From positions 1-64,000 of the forward strand of contig CAZTUH010000002.1 in NCBI GenBank assembly GCA_964616175.1: a stretch of DNA of 64,000 bases. Reading direction: 5' to 3'. The notes under the pieces are model-generated. The model saw nothing but the letters and a program-made list of their open reading frames with translations. It had not been told where the DNA came from and did no database searches. This document shows positions 54,734 through 62,740 of this stretch, piece by piece. Within the stretch, counting starts at the first letter, position 1; each line of letters starts with the position of its first letter. The position numbers were made by a program, and so were the translations under genes. The DNA is from CAZTUH01 sp964616175. GTDB lineage: Bacteria; Pseudomonadota; Gammaproteobacteria; Burkholderiales; Burkholderiaceae_B.

Positions 54734-55534
54734 CTAGTTTTTTGTGCTTATATTATTCATTCCTCCAATTCCAATGGAAAATCCAGCATCAACATGAATG
54801 ACCTCACCAGTTATGCCCCCAGATAAATTTGATAATAAGAAAACAGCTGCATCCCCTATATCTTTACTAGTGATATTTTTTTTCAAAGGAGAATTATCTC
54901 TCACAAATTTTAAGACTTTTTGAAAATCTTTGATTCCACTTGCTGCAAGTGTTTTGATGGGTCCTGCTGAAATAGCATTGACTCGAACACCAATAGCACC
55001 AAGGTTTTCAGCAAGATATCGAACTCCAGATTCTAAAGATGCTTTAGCCATTCCCATGACATTATAATTTGGGATAACACGACTAGATCCTAAGTAGCTT
55101 AAAGTTAATATAGAGGCACCAAATTCTTCTATAAGAGGTATAGCTGCTTTAGATATTGCTGGAAAACTATATGCAGAAACATCATGAGCAATTCGAAAAG
55201 TCTCTCTTGTTAGTCCATCTAGAAGATTCCCAGAAATCGCTTCTTTTGGTACAAAGGCAATTGCATGAACCAATCCATCTAGCTTGTTCCAATGCTTTCC
55301 CAATTCAGAAAAGGTTTTGTCTATTTCAAAGTCACTTGTAACATTGCAAGGTAAAACAATTGAGCTTTCAAAATCTTCTGCAAGCTTCTGTACCCGAGAT
55401 TTTAATCGATCATCAGCATAAGTAAACGCTAGATTTGCTCCTTGTTGATGACAGGATTTTGCAATTCCATAAGCTATTGAACGGTTTGAAGCAATTCCTG
55501 TAATCAAAATCTTTTTTCCAAGTAGGAGATTCAT
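54734..55534 (-). CDS. fabI: Enoyl-[acyl-carrier-protein] reductase (NADH)
   Basis: Last reduction of each fatty-acid elongation cycle. A short-chain dehydrogenase variant with ITGIASNRSIAYGIAKSCHQQG at the N-terminus, LVHAIAFVPKEA, and the catalytic Tyr-x6-Lys in NYNVMGMAKASLE. C-terminal TGEVIHVDAGFSIGI is typical. Length 266. Target of triclosan in other bacteria. Single gene, convergent with mnmE. Confidence 0.95.
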   Translation of the reverse strand: MNLLLGKKILITGIASNRSIAYGIAKSCHQQGANLAFTYADDRLKSRVQKLAEDFESSIVLPCNVTSDFEIDKTFSELGKHWNKLDGLVHAIAFVPKEAISGNLLDGLTRETFRIAHDVSAYSFPAISKAAIPLIEEFGASILTLSYLGSSRVIPNYNVMGMAKASLESGVRYLAENLGAIGVRVNAISAGPIKTLAASGIKDFQKVLKFVRDNSPLKKNITSKDIGDAAVFLLSNLSGGITGEVIHVDAGFSIGIGGMNNISTKN

Positions 55535-55707
55535 TTTCCTTTACTTCCTAAATTACTACAAGATGAATATTTCAGATATTTGAATTATTCATTTAATATA
55601 TGTGTTAATAATGATTTTAAAGAGAATCTGAAAAAATTTATTTCTGAGGTTAATTTTTGAATATCGGTTTCTTTTAAAAAAGAATCTAACATTTCTTCTA
55701 ATTATCC

Positions 55708-56517
55708 TCAAGAGGAATTTTTCCATTTTCGTAATTCAGAAAACGCAATCAGTGGATCAAGAACTTTGAAACCTGTTCTTAAGGATATTGCTTTAACTAT
55801 ATCAGGATGTTGAATTCGTAGGAATGGATTAATTTTTAGTTCTATCTCAATAGATGAAGGTAGTGTTGGATATCCATCCTTCTCTAAGAGAGATATCTTA
55901 GCGTAATATTTTCTTAGCTCTAGGTTATTTGGATCAATTTGAATTGCCCATTGAAGGTTATTGCAGGTGTATTCATGTCCACAGTAAATCTTTGTATGCA
56001 AAGGCAGGGATGATAGCCGTTTTAAAGATTTGAACAATGCATAATATGTTCCATCAAAGACTTGCCCACATCCGCCAGAAAATAAAGTATCACCGCAGAA
56101 TAAGACGCTTGGAAAATTCAAAACTTGACCATAATATGCAATATGATCATTAGTATGTCCTGGAATTTCAGCAATATTCATCTCGATATTAGGAAAGTTG
56201 AGAATGTCTCCCTCTTTAAGAAAGACATTACAAGGAAAAGAATTATGCTCGTTACTAGGACCATATACGGTAATATTTTTCCTATATGCTAATTTAGAAA
56301 TACCAGCGGTATGATCATAATGATGATGTGTAACTAAAATCGCAGTCAATTGCAAGTTATGAGTATTAAGAAAATGAAGAACGGGTTCTGATTCCCCTGG
56401 ATCTATGACAATGGCTGTACCTCTATTCACTATTACCCAAATATAATTGTCAGAAAGGGATCGTAGGGGAAAAATTCCAGAAAATTCATTTGAAGATTTT
56501 TTGAAAGGATCTAGCAT
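55708..56517 (-). CDS. gloB: Hydroxyacylglutathione hydrolase (glyoxalase II)
   Basis: Metallo-beta-lactamase fold enzyme that hydrolyses S-lactoylglutathione. The metal motif is THHHYDHTAG; GHTNDHIAYYG, FCGDTLFSGGCG, YCGHEYT and the C-terminal NPFLR are conserved. The start is taken at the ATG at 56517 (MLDPFKK); one at 56538 would overlap the ATG of the divergent methyltransferase gene by 2 nt. Length 269. Confidence 0.93.
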   Translation of the reverse strand: MLDPFKKSSNEFSGIFPLRSLSDNYIWVIVNRGTAIVIDPGESEPVLHFLNTHNLQLTAILVTHHHYDHTAGISKLAYRKNITVYGPSNEHNSFPCNVFLKEGDILNFPNIEMNIAEIPGHTNDHIAYYGQVLNFPSVLFCGDTLFSGGCGQVFDGTYYALFKSLKRLSSLPLHTKIYCGHEYTCNNLQWAIQIDPNNLELRKYYAKISLLEKDGYPTLPSSIEIELKINPFLRIQHPDIVKAISLRTGFKVLDPLIAFSELRKWKNSS

Positions 56518-56536
56518 ATTTGTAAAAAAAAGGAGC

Positions 56537-57328
56537 ATGATTGTGAAAGATTATAGTTCACGAGATTTAAATTATACTCAATGGTTTCAGACACCACTAG
56601 GTCAATATGTTCTTTCTTGGGAACAAGAACGGTTTGATTTTCTAGTAAGAGATATCTTTGGATGTAAAGCATGGCAGGTAGGTTTTGGAGAATGGAACTT
56701 TCTAAGGAAAAGTCAAATTTCATTTAAGGCATATATAGATAATGTTTTTGCATCTGAAATGCTAGATTTTTGGAAAAATTGTATTATCACGGAATTTGAG
56801 ATAATGCCATTCGAATCTCAAAGTTTAGACTTATTTTTACTACCTCATATTTTTGAACGAGCAGAAAATCCGTATGCCGTTCTTAAAGAGATTGCTCGGA
56901 TTCTTGCTCCAGATGGACGAATTCTAATTTCTGGGTTTAATCCATGGAGTTTATGGGGCCTTAAAAAGATTATTTATTGTGGAAAATTTTCTTTCCCTTT
57001 TTCTACTAAATTGGTTCCAATATCTAAGCTTAGACATTGGTTACGATTGCTTTCTTTTGATTTAAATATGATATGCTTTGGATGTTATGCTCCTGCTTGT
57101 ATGACAGAAAAATGGATAAAACGGTGGGGTTTTATGGAAAGTATTGGAACAGATTTCTGGTATTGGTTTGGTGCAGTATATCTAATTCTTGCAACTAAAC
57201 GTGTAGTTGAACTTCCATTAATAAAATCCTCATGGAAAAGTAGAATACAACAAAGAAGTTCTGGAACAGGTACGTCTATTGCCATTAACCAATCTTCATC
57301 CTGTAAGTTGGAAATTGCACTATATTAA
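56537..57328 (+). CDS. Class I SAM-dependent methyltransferase, unknown substrate
   Basis: A 263-residue methyltransferase-like protein found next to gloB and rnhA in related bacteria. It has an N-terminal QTPLGQYVLSWEQERFDFLV block, a degenerate SAM loop (AWQVGFGEWNF in place of the usual D/E-x-G-x-G), then SLDLFLLPHIFERAENPYAVL and ILAPDGRILISGFNPWSLWG, matching the Methyltransf_11 fold. The weak glycine-rich loop raises doubt about SAM binding. AGGAG lies 1-6 bp before the ATG; a longer frame to 56447 overlaps gloB. It ends 7 bp before rnhA. Confidence 0.82.
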   Translation: MIVKDYSSRDLNYTQWFQTPLGQYVLSWEQERFDFLVRDIFGCKAWQVGFGEWNFLRKSQISFKAYIDNVFASEMLDFWKNCIITEFEIMPFESQSLDLFLLPHIFERAENPYAVLKEIARILAPDGRILISGFNPWSLWGLKKIIYCGKFSFPFSTKLVPISKLRHWLRLLSFDLNMICFGCYAPACMTEKWIKRWGFMESIGTDFWYWFGAVYLILATKRVVELPLIKSSWKSRIQQRSSGTGTSIAINQSSSCKLEIALY

Positions 57329-57335
57329 TGATTAT

Positions 57336-57794
57336 ATGAAATATAAAAATGAAATTGACATAATAGAACTTTGGACTGATGGAGCATGTAAGGGAAATCC
57401 TGGCCGAGGAGGTTGGGGGGTTTTGATGCTTTCAAAGCATTTTGAGAAAACAATTTATGGTGGTGAAAATTACACCACAAATAATAGAATGGAATTAACA
57501 GCGGTTATCAAAGGGTTAAATTTATTAAAAAAATCTTGTCAGGTTATAATCTATACTGATTCAAGTTATGTCACTCGTGGAATTAATGATTGGATAAAAG
57601 TCTGGAAAAAAAATGATTGGATTACATCGAATAAAAAACCAGTTAAAAACATTGAGTTATGGAAAATTCTTGATCTTGAAGTAAACAGACATGAACTGGT
57701 TGAATTTCATTGGGTTAAAGGACATGCAAAAAATGTGAAAAATGAACGGGCCGATCAATTAGCTAATGCAGGAATAGAAAATTTAACAAAATAA
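57336..57794 (+). CDS. rnhA: Ribonuclease HI
   Basis: Cuts the RNA strand of RNA-DNA hybrids. Catalytic acids are in LWTDGACKGNPGRGGWG (Asp), NNRMELTAVIKGL (Glu), IYTDSSYVTRG (Asp) and NERADQLAN (Asp), with HWVKGHAKN holding the His. Length 152. The ATG at 57336 (MKYKNEIDI) is chosen; an upstream ATG at 57279 lies within the preceding gene. rnhA-dnaQ is an ancient pair. Confidence 0.96.
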   Translation: MKYKNEIDIIELWTDGACKGNPGRGGWGVLMLSKHFEKTIYGGENYTTNNRMELTAVIKGLNLLKKSCQVIIYTDSSYVTRGINDWIKVWKKNDWITSNKKPVKNIELWKILDLEVNRHELVEFHWVKGHAKNVKNERADQLANAGIENLTK

Positions 57795-57855
57795 GACCTA
57801 ATTCTTAAAACGTTGAAAAAAGAACTTTAATTCCAAAAAATCATTGTAAATTCCT

Positions 57856-58575
57856 ATGAATTTTGTGCGTCAAATTATTATTGATACAGAAACCACTGGC
57901 TTAGAACCTGATCTTGGTCATCGTGTGATTGAAATTGCTTGTGTTGAATTATTAAATCGTAGAATTACTAAGAAAAAGTTGCACTTTTACTTAAACCCAG
58001 AACGTGAGATTGATCCTGAAGCTAAGAAAATTCATGGTTTGACTGAAAGATTTTTATCTGACAAGCCAAAATTTTTAGAAATTTGTGATAAATTCCTGGA
58101 TTTTATCAAAGGTTCTGAGATTATTGCCCACAATGCAGGTTTCGATGTTAAGTTTTTAAATTCTGAATTGGGAAGATTAGGTTTTCATTCATTAAAAAGT
58201 TATTGCACTAGAGTTATCGATTCTCTTTTACATGCAAGGCAATTGCATCCAGGAAAGAAAAATTCCTTAGATGCTTTATGCGATAGATATGGAATAGAAA
58301 ATAACAATCGGAGTTTACATGGGGCTTTGTTAGATTCTTATTTATTAGCTAGAGTTTGGTTGGCGATGACTCGAGGACAAGATTCTTTGCTAATTGCAGA
58401 TAAGGAAAAAGATAACTCCGATGTGCCTAGCCCACATATGCAAATGGAAGAATATGGTTCTTGTTTGCCTGTGGTAAAAGCAACTATGCAAGAATTAGAA
58501 GAACATCAGGAATATTTGAAAAACTTACTCAAAGTATCAGGACAATGCATTTGGTTCAACTTAGAATCAAATTGA
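57856..58575 (+). CDS. dnaQ: DNA polymerase III epsilon (proofreading) subunit
   Basis: 3'-5' exonuclease of the replicase core. Exo I DTETTGLEP, Exo II HNAGFDVKFLN and Exo III HGALLDSYLLA (with the catalytic His) are complete. The C-terminal part from about residue 185 binds the alpha subunit. Length 239. The stop codon lies inside a perfect palindrome. Confidence 0.96.
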   Translation: MNFVRQIIIDTETTGLEPDLGHRVIEIACVELLNRRITKKKLHFYLNPEREIDPEAKKIHGLTERFLSDKPKFLEICDKFLDFIKGSEIIAHNAGFDVKFLNSELGRLGFHSLKSYCTRVIDSLLHARQLHPGKKNSLDALCDRYGIENNNRSLHGALLDSYLLARVWLAMTRGQDSLLIADKEKDNSDVPSPHMQMEEYGSCLPVVKATMQELEEHQEYLKNLLKVSGQCIWFNLESN

Positions 58576-58584
58576 TTCTAAGTT
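58558..58584. terminator. Palindrome over the dnaQ stop, possible terminator
   Basis: AACTTAGAATCAA (58558-58570) and TTGATTCTAAGTT (58572-58584) are perfect complements with a 1-nt centre. The dnaQ TGA (58573-58575) is in the right arm. No T-run follows, so termination would be weak. Confidence 0.45.
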
Positions 58585-58693
58585 TCAGTAGGTAGTATTG
58601 TTCCTTATTCTTCGATCGGGCTAGTTCAGTGATAGTACAAGATCCACACAGGATAGAGAATACTAGTTTAAGCTATAAAAAAAATCCTAATTT

Positions 58694-60223
58694 TTAATGG
58701 ATTGGAACACTAGGTATCACTGCTCTAGGCAGTGCAGTATGAGCAATTTTTCTTAATGCTTCAATAGCTCCAGCATGCATTGGTATAGTCAATCCAACTT
58801 TTGAGGTTTTTACAGATATTCGATTACCTTGTATTGAACCTGCTTTGAGTAGATCATGTCCAGATTTGAAAATTACTTGAACCATAGAAGTAGATTCATC
58901 CATAGTGAGTTCAGAAGTAGTCAGTAATAAGGCAGCTGTACCTATTGTTGAAATAGAATTCCATTGATTTGGATAAGTTTTTTCAGCAATTTGCAATGGC
59001 AGCAAAGCTGGATTATTCTGAATTATTTTGGCAATGACTAAGTTATCTAAAGGTAATAAACATAAATTAGATTGGTTCATAGCTGCATGAAGTGCTCCTG
59101 ATGGAGCTCCAATAACTTGTGTTACCGCATCGATTCTTCCACTTTCAAGTTGTTGTATAGCAGCTGAAAATGGAGTATCCATAACTTGATAATCAACATA
59201 AGCATGGAGCCCATGCATAGCTAATATATGTTCCATGGTAGAACGACTACCTGATCCAGGTGGTCCTAAAGATACCTTTTTTCCTTTTAAATCAAAAATG
59301 TTCTTAATATGCCCGCCTTGTTTAACTATTATGTGAACTAGTTCCGGATAGAGACTACCCAAAGTTCTCAGTTCGTTAAAAGGTCCATATCCTTCAAATG
59401 GCCCTCTTCCTTGGTATGCCAAAAGGGCAATATCTGCTTGAGCAATTCCTAGAATTGCTTCTCCGTTTCGGAGAAGATCAATATTCTCAGTACTCCCGTT
59501 TGTAATTAAAGGAATCAAGTGTACTTGTTGCTCGCTGGATATTTCAGATAAAGCTTGAGCAAGATTCAAATATTCACTCTTTCCAGTCCCTCCAGTAAAT
59601 GAATAACCATTTTGTAACCGGTTTAATCGACCATTAATCCGAGTTACAGAACGCTCCAATTCCTGTTGAACAACACGTTGTGCTGTGCTAGATGCTGTAT
59701 ATGGTACAGAATTCGTGATCGTTTCTAATGTACTTAACAAACGTTCAGTAACAGGTTTTCTCTTTCCTGAGTCTATTGATGGGGCTTCAGAAGCTGAGTA
59801 GCTTGGTAGAGAAACGTTTTCCCAAGATCCATCCAGATTAATATAAATCGCACTTCCATGTGCTATGATTCTATCTCCTGCCTTATTTCCATTGGATTTA
59901 ATTCCAACAATACTTCGGGGTCCTGCTCCCATTAGAGATACTAATGCACTGGCTCCAGGTTGGTTCCACGCACATAATTCGATGTCTTTTTTTAACTCTA
60001 AAATGGCATCGTAATATACAACACGGCGGATTTCGTCCGGAGGAGCAGTACTATCTACAGCACTACCTCGCCTAATCAGTTGAGCAATAGTGAAATAACC
60101 AGTACCAAATGTATCGGAAAGTTTCTTCTCAAGGGTTGTTTGAAGAATGCTGACATCTGGTTGATGTTCACATCCAAGAGATATGAAGCATATTATGATA
60201 AGTAATAAACGTTTAATAACCAT
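58694..60223 (-). CDS. TAXI-family solute-binding lipoprotein with N-terminal extension
   Basis: A 509-residue lipoprotein. The signal LLLIIICFISLGC ends in a lipobox with Cys18, so the protein should be lipid-anchored on the periplasmic side. From about residue 206 it is a TAXI-type binding protein: YSFTGGTGKSEYLNLAQALS, then DLLRNGEAILGIAQADIALLA, LGSLYPELVHIIVK, LKGKKVSLGPPGSGSRSTME, ESGRIDAVTQVIGAPSGAL and AALLLTTSELTMDE. Residues 20-205 form an extra domain (LCAWNQPGASALVSLMGAG, DRIIAHGSAIYINLDGSW) that ordinary TAXI receptors lack. TAXI proteins usually serve TRAP transporters, but here the partner is a GltS permease 7 bp upstream. Glutamate or a related acid is the likely ligand (inference). 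Two 8-bp hairpins lie in the coding sequence at 59441-59476. Confidence 0.88.
   Translation of the reverse strand: MVIKRLLLIIICFISLGCEHQPDVSILQTTLEKKLSDTFGTGYFTIAQLIRRGSAVDSTAPPDEIRRVVYYDAILELKKDIELCAWNQPGASALVSLMGAGPRSIVGIKSNGNKAGDRIIAHGSAIYINLDGSWENVSLPSYSASEAPSIDSGKRKPVTERLLSTLETITNSVPYTASSTAQRVVQQELERSVTRINGRLNRLQNGYSFTGGTGKSEYLNLAQALSEISSEQQVHLIPLITNGSTENIDLLRNGEAILGIAQADIALLAYQGRGPFEGYGPFNELRTLGSLYPELVHIIVKQGGHIKNIFDLKGKKVSLGPPGSGSRSTMEHILAMHGLHAYVDYQVMDTPFSAAIQQLESGRIDAVTQVIGAPSGALHAAMNQSNLCLLPLDNLVIAKIIQNNPALLPLQIAEKTYPNQWNSISTIGTAALLLTTSELTMDESTSMVQVIFKSGHDLLKAGSIQGNRISVKTSKVGLTIPMHAGAIEALRKIAHTALPRAVIPSVPIH
59441..59476. repeat. Two adjoining 8-bp hairpins inside the TAXI receptor gene
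   Basis: AGCAATTC/GAATTGCT (59441-59448 and 59452-59459) and CTTCTCCG/CGGAGAAG (59458-59465 and 59469-59476) follow each other with 3-nt loops. They lie in codons for RNGEAILGIAQ. Confidence 0.7.
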
Positions 60224-60230
60224 TATTCAA

Positions 60231-61457
60231 TTAAACCCCACCTACAAAAGGCAAGGAAATAAGAGCTGTCAATACAATAACATTTAAAATATCAACTAGA
60301 AAGGCTCCGGCAATAGGCACTACTATAAAGGATTGCGGAGCTGGTCCATGACTTTTTGTAATTGCTTGCATGTTTGCTATAGCTGTGGCAGTAGTACCTA
60401 AGCATATTCCACAAAAAGCCCCTGCGATAGCGGCCGCTTCATAATCAGCTTTTAATACGCGAAATACCACAACACAACAATAAGTAACACATACAATTGC
60501 TTGAACTCCTAACATCATAGCCAACGGACCAGCCAAACGTGCTGCACTTGCAAGATCTAGAGTCATCATTGTTAACCCTAAAAACATTGAGAGGACAATT
60601 GTACCAACAATTTCAGTTACTCGATCATTAAATTGAAATCCTATTAACGGTCCAAGATTCCGCAATATTATTCCAGTAGTTAAACAGAGCAGAAAATTTG
60701 GAAGATTAACATGAGCTTGGTCTACAAGAGTGGAAATATATGTTCCACTAACCAATGTGATCAATGCTGCAGATATAGAGTTGATAAATGCTGCAGGTTT
60801 GTTAATTTCTTTTTGATTATTCTCATTTTCTTGATGAATTGATTCAGAATCAGATTGACAAATAACGTTTCCATTTTGGATTGGAGTTTTTATCTTATGT
60901 CTTTTAAGAAGCCACTCTGCAACCGGTCCGCCAAGAGTCCCGCCAAGAACTAATCCAATTGTTGCTGATGTCATAGCTAACGCAACAATATTCTGGATAT
61001 TATTAATATCTGCAAATCGAGATGCATAGGCAGTGCTTGTTCCATGCCCTCCAACTAATGTAACTGTTCCAGCTATTAAACCCATTAGTGGATGCATATC
61101 TAAAACAGCAGCTAAGCTTAAACCAACTATGTTTTGTAGAATCAAGAATGGCAAAAGTATTAGCAATAAAATAACAAGTCGGGATCCTCCTTTTGCTAGA
61201 AGTTTAAGCTTTGCAGTTAAACCAAGGCATCCAAAAAATAAAAGTAATAATGTTGGTTTTATAGTAGTTTCAAGTGAAATTTGTATATTTCCCCATTTGG
61301 ACAGTGCATAAGTTGTTGAAGCAAAAATTAGTCCACCAACAATTGGGTCTGGAATACAATATCGAGAGAGAAAACCAATTCTTGCGGTTAGAAAACGACC
61401 TAATAAAAGGGTTAAGCAACACGCTAGAAGTGACTGTACGGGCGAAAGCGAAATCAT
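60231..61457 (-). CDS. GltS-type sodium/glutamate symporter
   Basis: A 408-residue inner-membrane permease of the glutamate:sodium symporter family. Twin inverted halves each carry a Gly-rich reentrant loop: GLIAGTVTLVGGHGTSTAYA in the first and AAIAGAFCGICLGTTATAIA in the second. A hydrophilic loop around residues 195-225 (SESIHQENENNQKEINK) splits the halves. FLTARIGFLSRYCIPDPIVGG at the N-terminus is typical. The ATG at 61457 is preferred; an upstream frame to 61493 is not conserved. The TAXI receptor gene follows 7 bp later, so one transcript makes both. No dctQ- or dctM-type TRAP gene is in the window. Confidence 0.9.
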   Translation of the reverse strand: MISLSPVQSLLACCLTLLLGRFLTARIGFLSRYCIPDPIVGGLIFASTTYALSKWGNIQISLETTIKPTLLLLFFGCLGLTAKLKLLAKGGSRLVILLLILLPFLILQNIVGLSLAAVLDMHPLMGLIAGTVTLVGGHGTSTAYASRFADINNIQNIVALAMTSATIGLVLGGTLGGPVAEWLLKRHKIKTPIQNGNVICQSDSESIHQENENNQKEINKPAAFINSISAALITLVSGTYISTLVDQAHVNLPNFLLCLTTGIILRNLGPLIGFQFNDRVTEIVGTIVLSMFLGLTMMTLDLASAARLAGPLAMMLGVQAIVCVTYCCVVVFRVLKADYEAAAIAGAFCGICLGTTATAIANMQAITKSHGPAPQSFIVVPIAGAFLVDILNVIVLTALISLPFVGGV

Positions 61458-61541
61458 GCGGGCCTTTACGTCATATGTCAGAATTAAAACCAATCCAATC
61501 TTAATCTTAAAGCGAGAAAATTATCTACGAATCTTTGGCAT

Positions 61542-61570
61542 GGTATATAAAAAACCAAAAAAATTGTAAA
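61542..61570 (-). promoter_or_regulatory. Candidate promoter of the gltS-TAXI operon
   Basis: On the minus strand TTTACA (61570-61565) and TATACC (61547-61542) with 17 bp between; a TATATA also overlaps. It lies about 85 bp before the gltS ATG. The region is AT-rich, so chance matches are easy. Confidence 0.3.
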
Positions 61571-61690
61571 ACAAGTTCTTGATAGGTTCTTATTGCTTGC
61601 TTAGAGTAAGAGCATGATAGCTTTCTCGCGATAATCATTGTGCAATTATGGTACAGCTGGGAATTTTTCTTATCCTCCAAAAATATTTTC

Positions 61691-61732
61691 CTAACCTATC
61701 TCTTTGGTAAAATCAGTAAAGAGATAGGTTAG
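61691..61732. repeat. Perfect 15-bp inverted repeat upstream of gltS
   Basis: CTAACCTATCTCTTT (61691-61705) and AAAGAGATAGGTTAG (61718-61732), 12-nt loop. It lies about 230 bp upstream of gltS and 610 bp upstream of the rhodanese gene, between divergent genes and with no T-tract, so it is not a plain terminator. It could be an operator, an orphan hairpin RNA or a mutational product. Confidence 0.85.
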
Positions 61733-62269
61733 AATCATTATAAATATCGTGGCAGTTACCTAGTTTCCAAATTTTTCGATAAAACTCTTTTAGTTTATAA
61801 TCTGCTATTGCTAGCAGAAAGAAGAATGACTAGTCAAGATTTAAACTGAAAAAAAACAATTCAAAAATTCTTGATCAGCAAAAGTTTAAATCTGAAAATG
61901 GAGAATTTGAAAACTTCATTCTCTCCATAGAGGTAAAATAAAGAAAGACATAGTATGCATATCCTATCCGGAAAGTACAACTCACACAACAGATTTGCAT
62001 TGTACATGTCAATTAAATCAACTTATTTTTTATACAAGCAAGAATGCTCTTGATAAAATGGAAAGGAAACTTTTTAAAAGACTATGATGTATTATACAAT
62101 TGAATTGTTTAGAGTAACCTGTTAGAATTCTTTTCAGATAAGGTATAGTAATAATGGGGATTTTCATATATATTCAAGAATTATAATGTTTGTATTTTGT
62201 TCCTTGAAATTTCAGTCCATCAGTTTTTGAATTATGTTTGTTTTGATTCTTTGAGAACTTTTACATAAA

Positions 62270-62298
62270 TTGAATACGCAATCGCAATGTATTATACT
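62270..62298 (+). promoter_or_regulatory. Candidate sigma-70 promoter of the rhodanese gene
   Basis: TTGAAT (62270-62275) and TATACT (62293-62298) spaced by exactly 17 bp, about 42 bp before the ATG at 62341. Matches are 4/6 and 5/6 to consensus. Confidence 0.55.
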
Positions 62299-62340
62299 GG
62301 TAAATATCTGAGTCTTATTTAATAATTTCTCTTTACATTT

Positions 62341-62700
62341 ATGGAAAATTTACAAAAATTTTCTTTCCGTCTTCCATTTATTAAAGTTTTGACTCCTGAA
62401 TTTTCTGTTGCTTCTCAGTTAAGTCTAGATCAAGTAAATGCTGTAAAAACTGCTGGTTATAAGAGCATAGTTATTAACCGACCTGATTTCGAGGATGATC
62501 TAGATCAACAACCTACTTCATCTTCCATTATTTTTGCATCGAATGCTATAGGTTTGTCAGTTAGGTATTTTCCTATAGGCAGGAATTTTACAAAATCTGA
62601 CTTAATAGAATTTGCAGATATTTTAAATATTTTACCAACCCCTGTTTTAGCTTATTGTCATACTGGTTTCCGTTCTGCAAAGTTGTTTTTTAGCCTGTGA
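62341..62700 (+). CDS. DUF442/TIGR01244-type rhodanese-like phosphatase
   Basis: A 119-residue protein of the beta-lactamase-hydrolase-like/DUF442 family (Blh or TIGR01244 sulfur transferase). IKVLTPEFSVASQLSLDQVN and KSIVINRPDFEDD open the domain; the catalytic P-loop is YCHTGFRSAKL, a Cys-x5-Arg site. In other bacteria relatives are linked to sulfide oxidation and biofilm control; a role in sulfur transfer or phosphate hydrolysis here is unproven. It is followed 40 bp later by the usp gene. Confidence 0.85.
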   Translation: MENLQKFSFRLPFIKVLTPEFSVASQLSLDQVNAVKTAGYKSIVINRPDFEDDLDQQPTSSSIIFASNAIGLSVRYFPIGRNFTKSDLIEFADILNILPTPVLAYCHTGFRSAKLFFSL

Positions 62701-62740
62701 TTGAATTGATGGATTCAGCATAATTATAGGAACCCTCTAA

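Larger units (their letters stand above)
61458..62340. other. Large intergenic region between gltS and rhodanese gene
   Basis: About 880 bases with no gene on either strand. It holds the promoters of the divergent gltS-TAXI and rhodanese-usp units and a perfect 15-bp inverted repeat at 61691-61732. No tRNA or remnant is recognisable. Confidence 0.6.

Noticed and set aside
58694..60223. Receptor of an ordinary TRAP transporter
   Set aside because: No small or large TRAP membrane subunit is encoded nearby; the only adjoining transporter is a GltS-type permease. This stays open to whole-genome checking.
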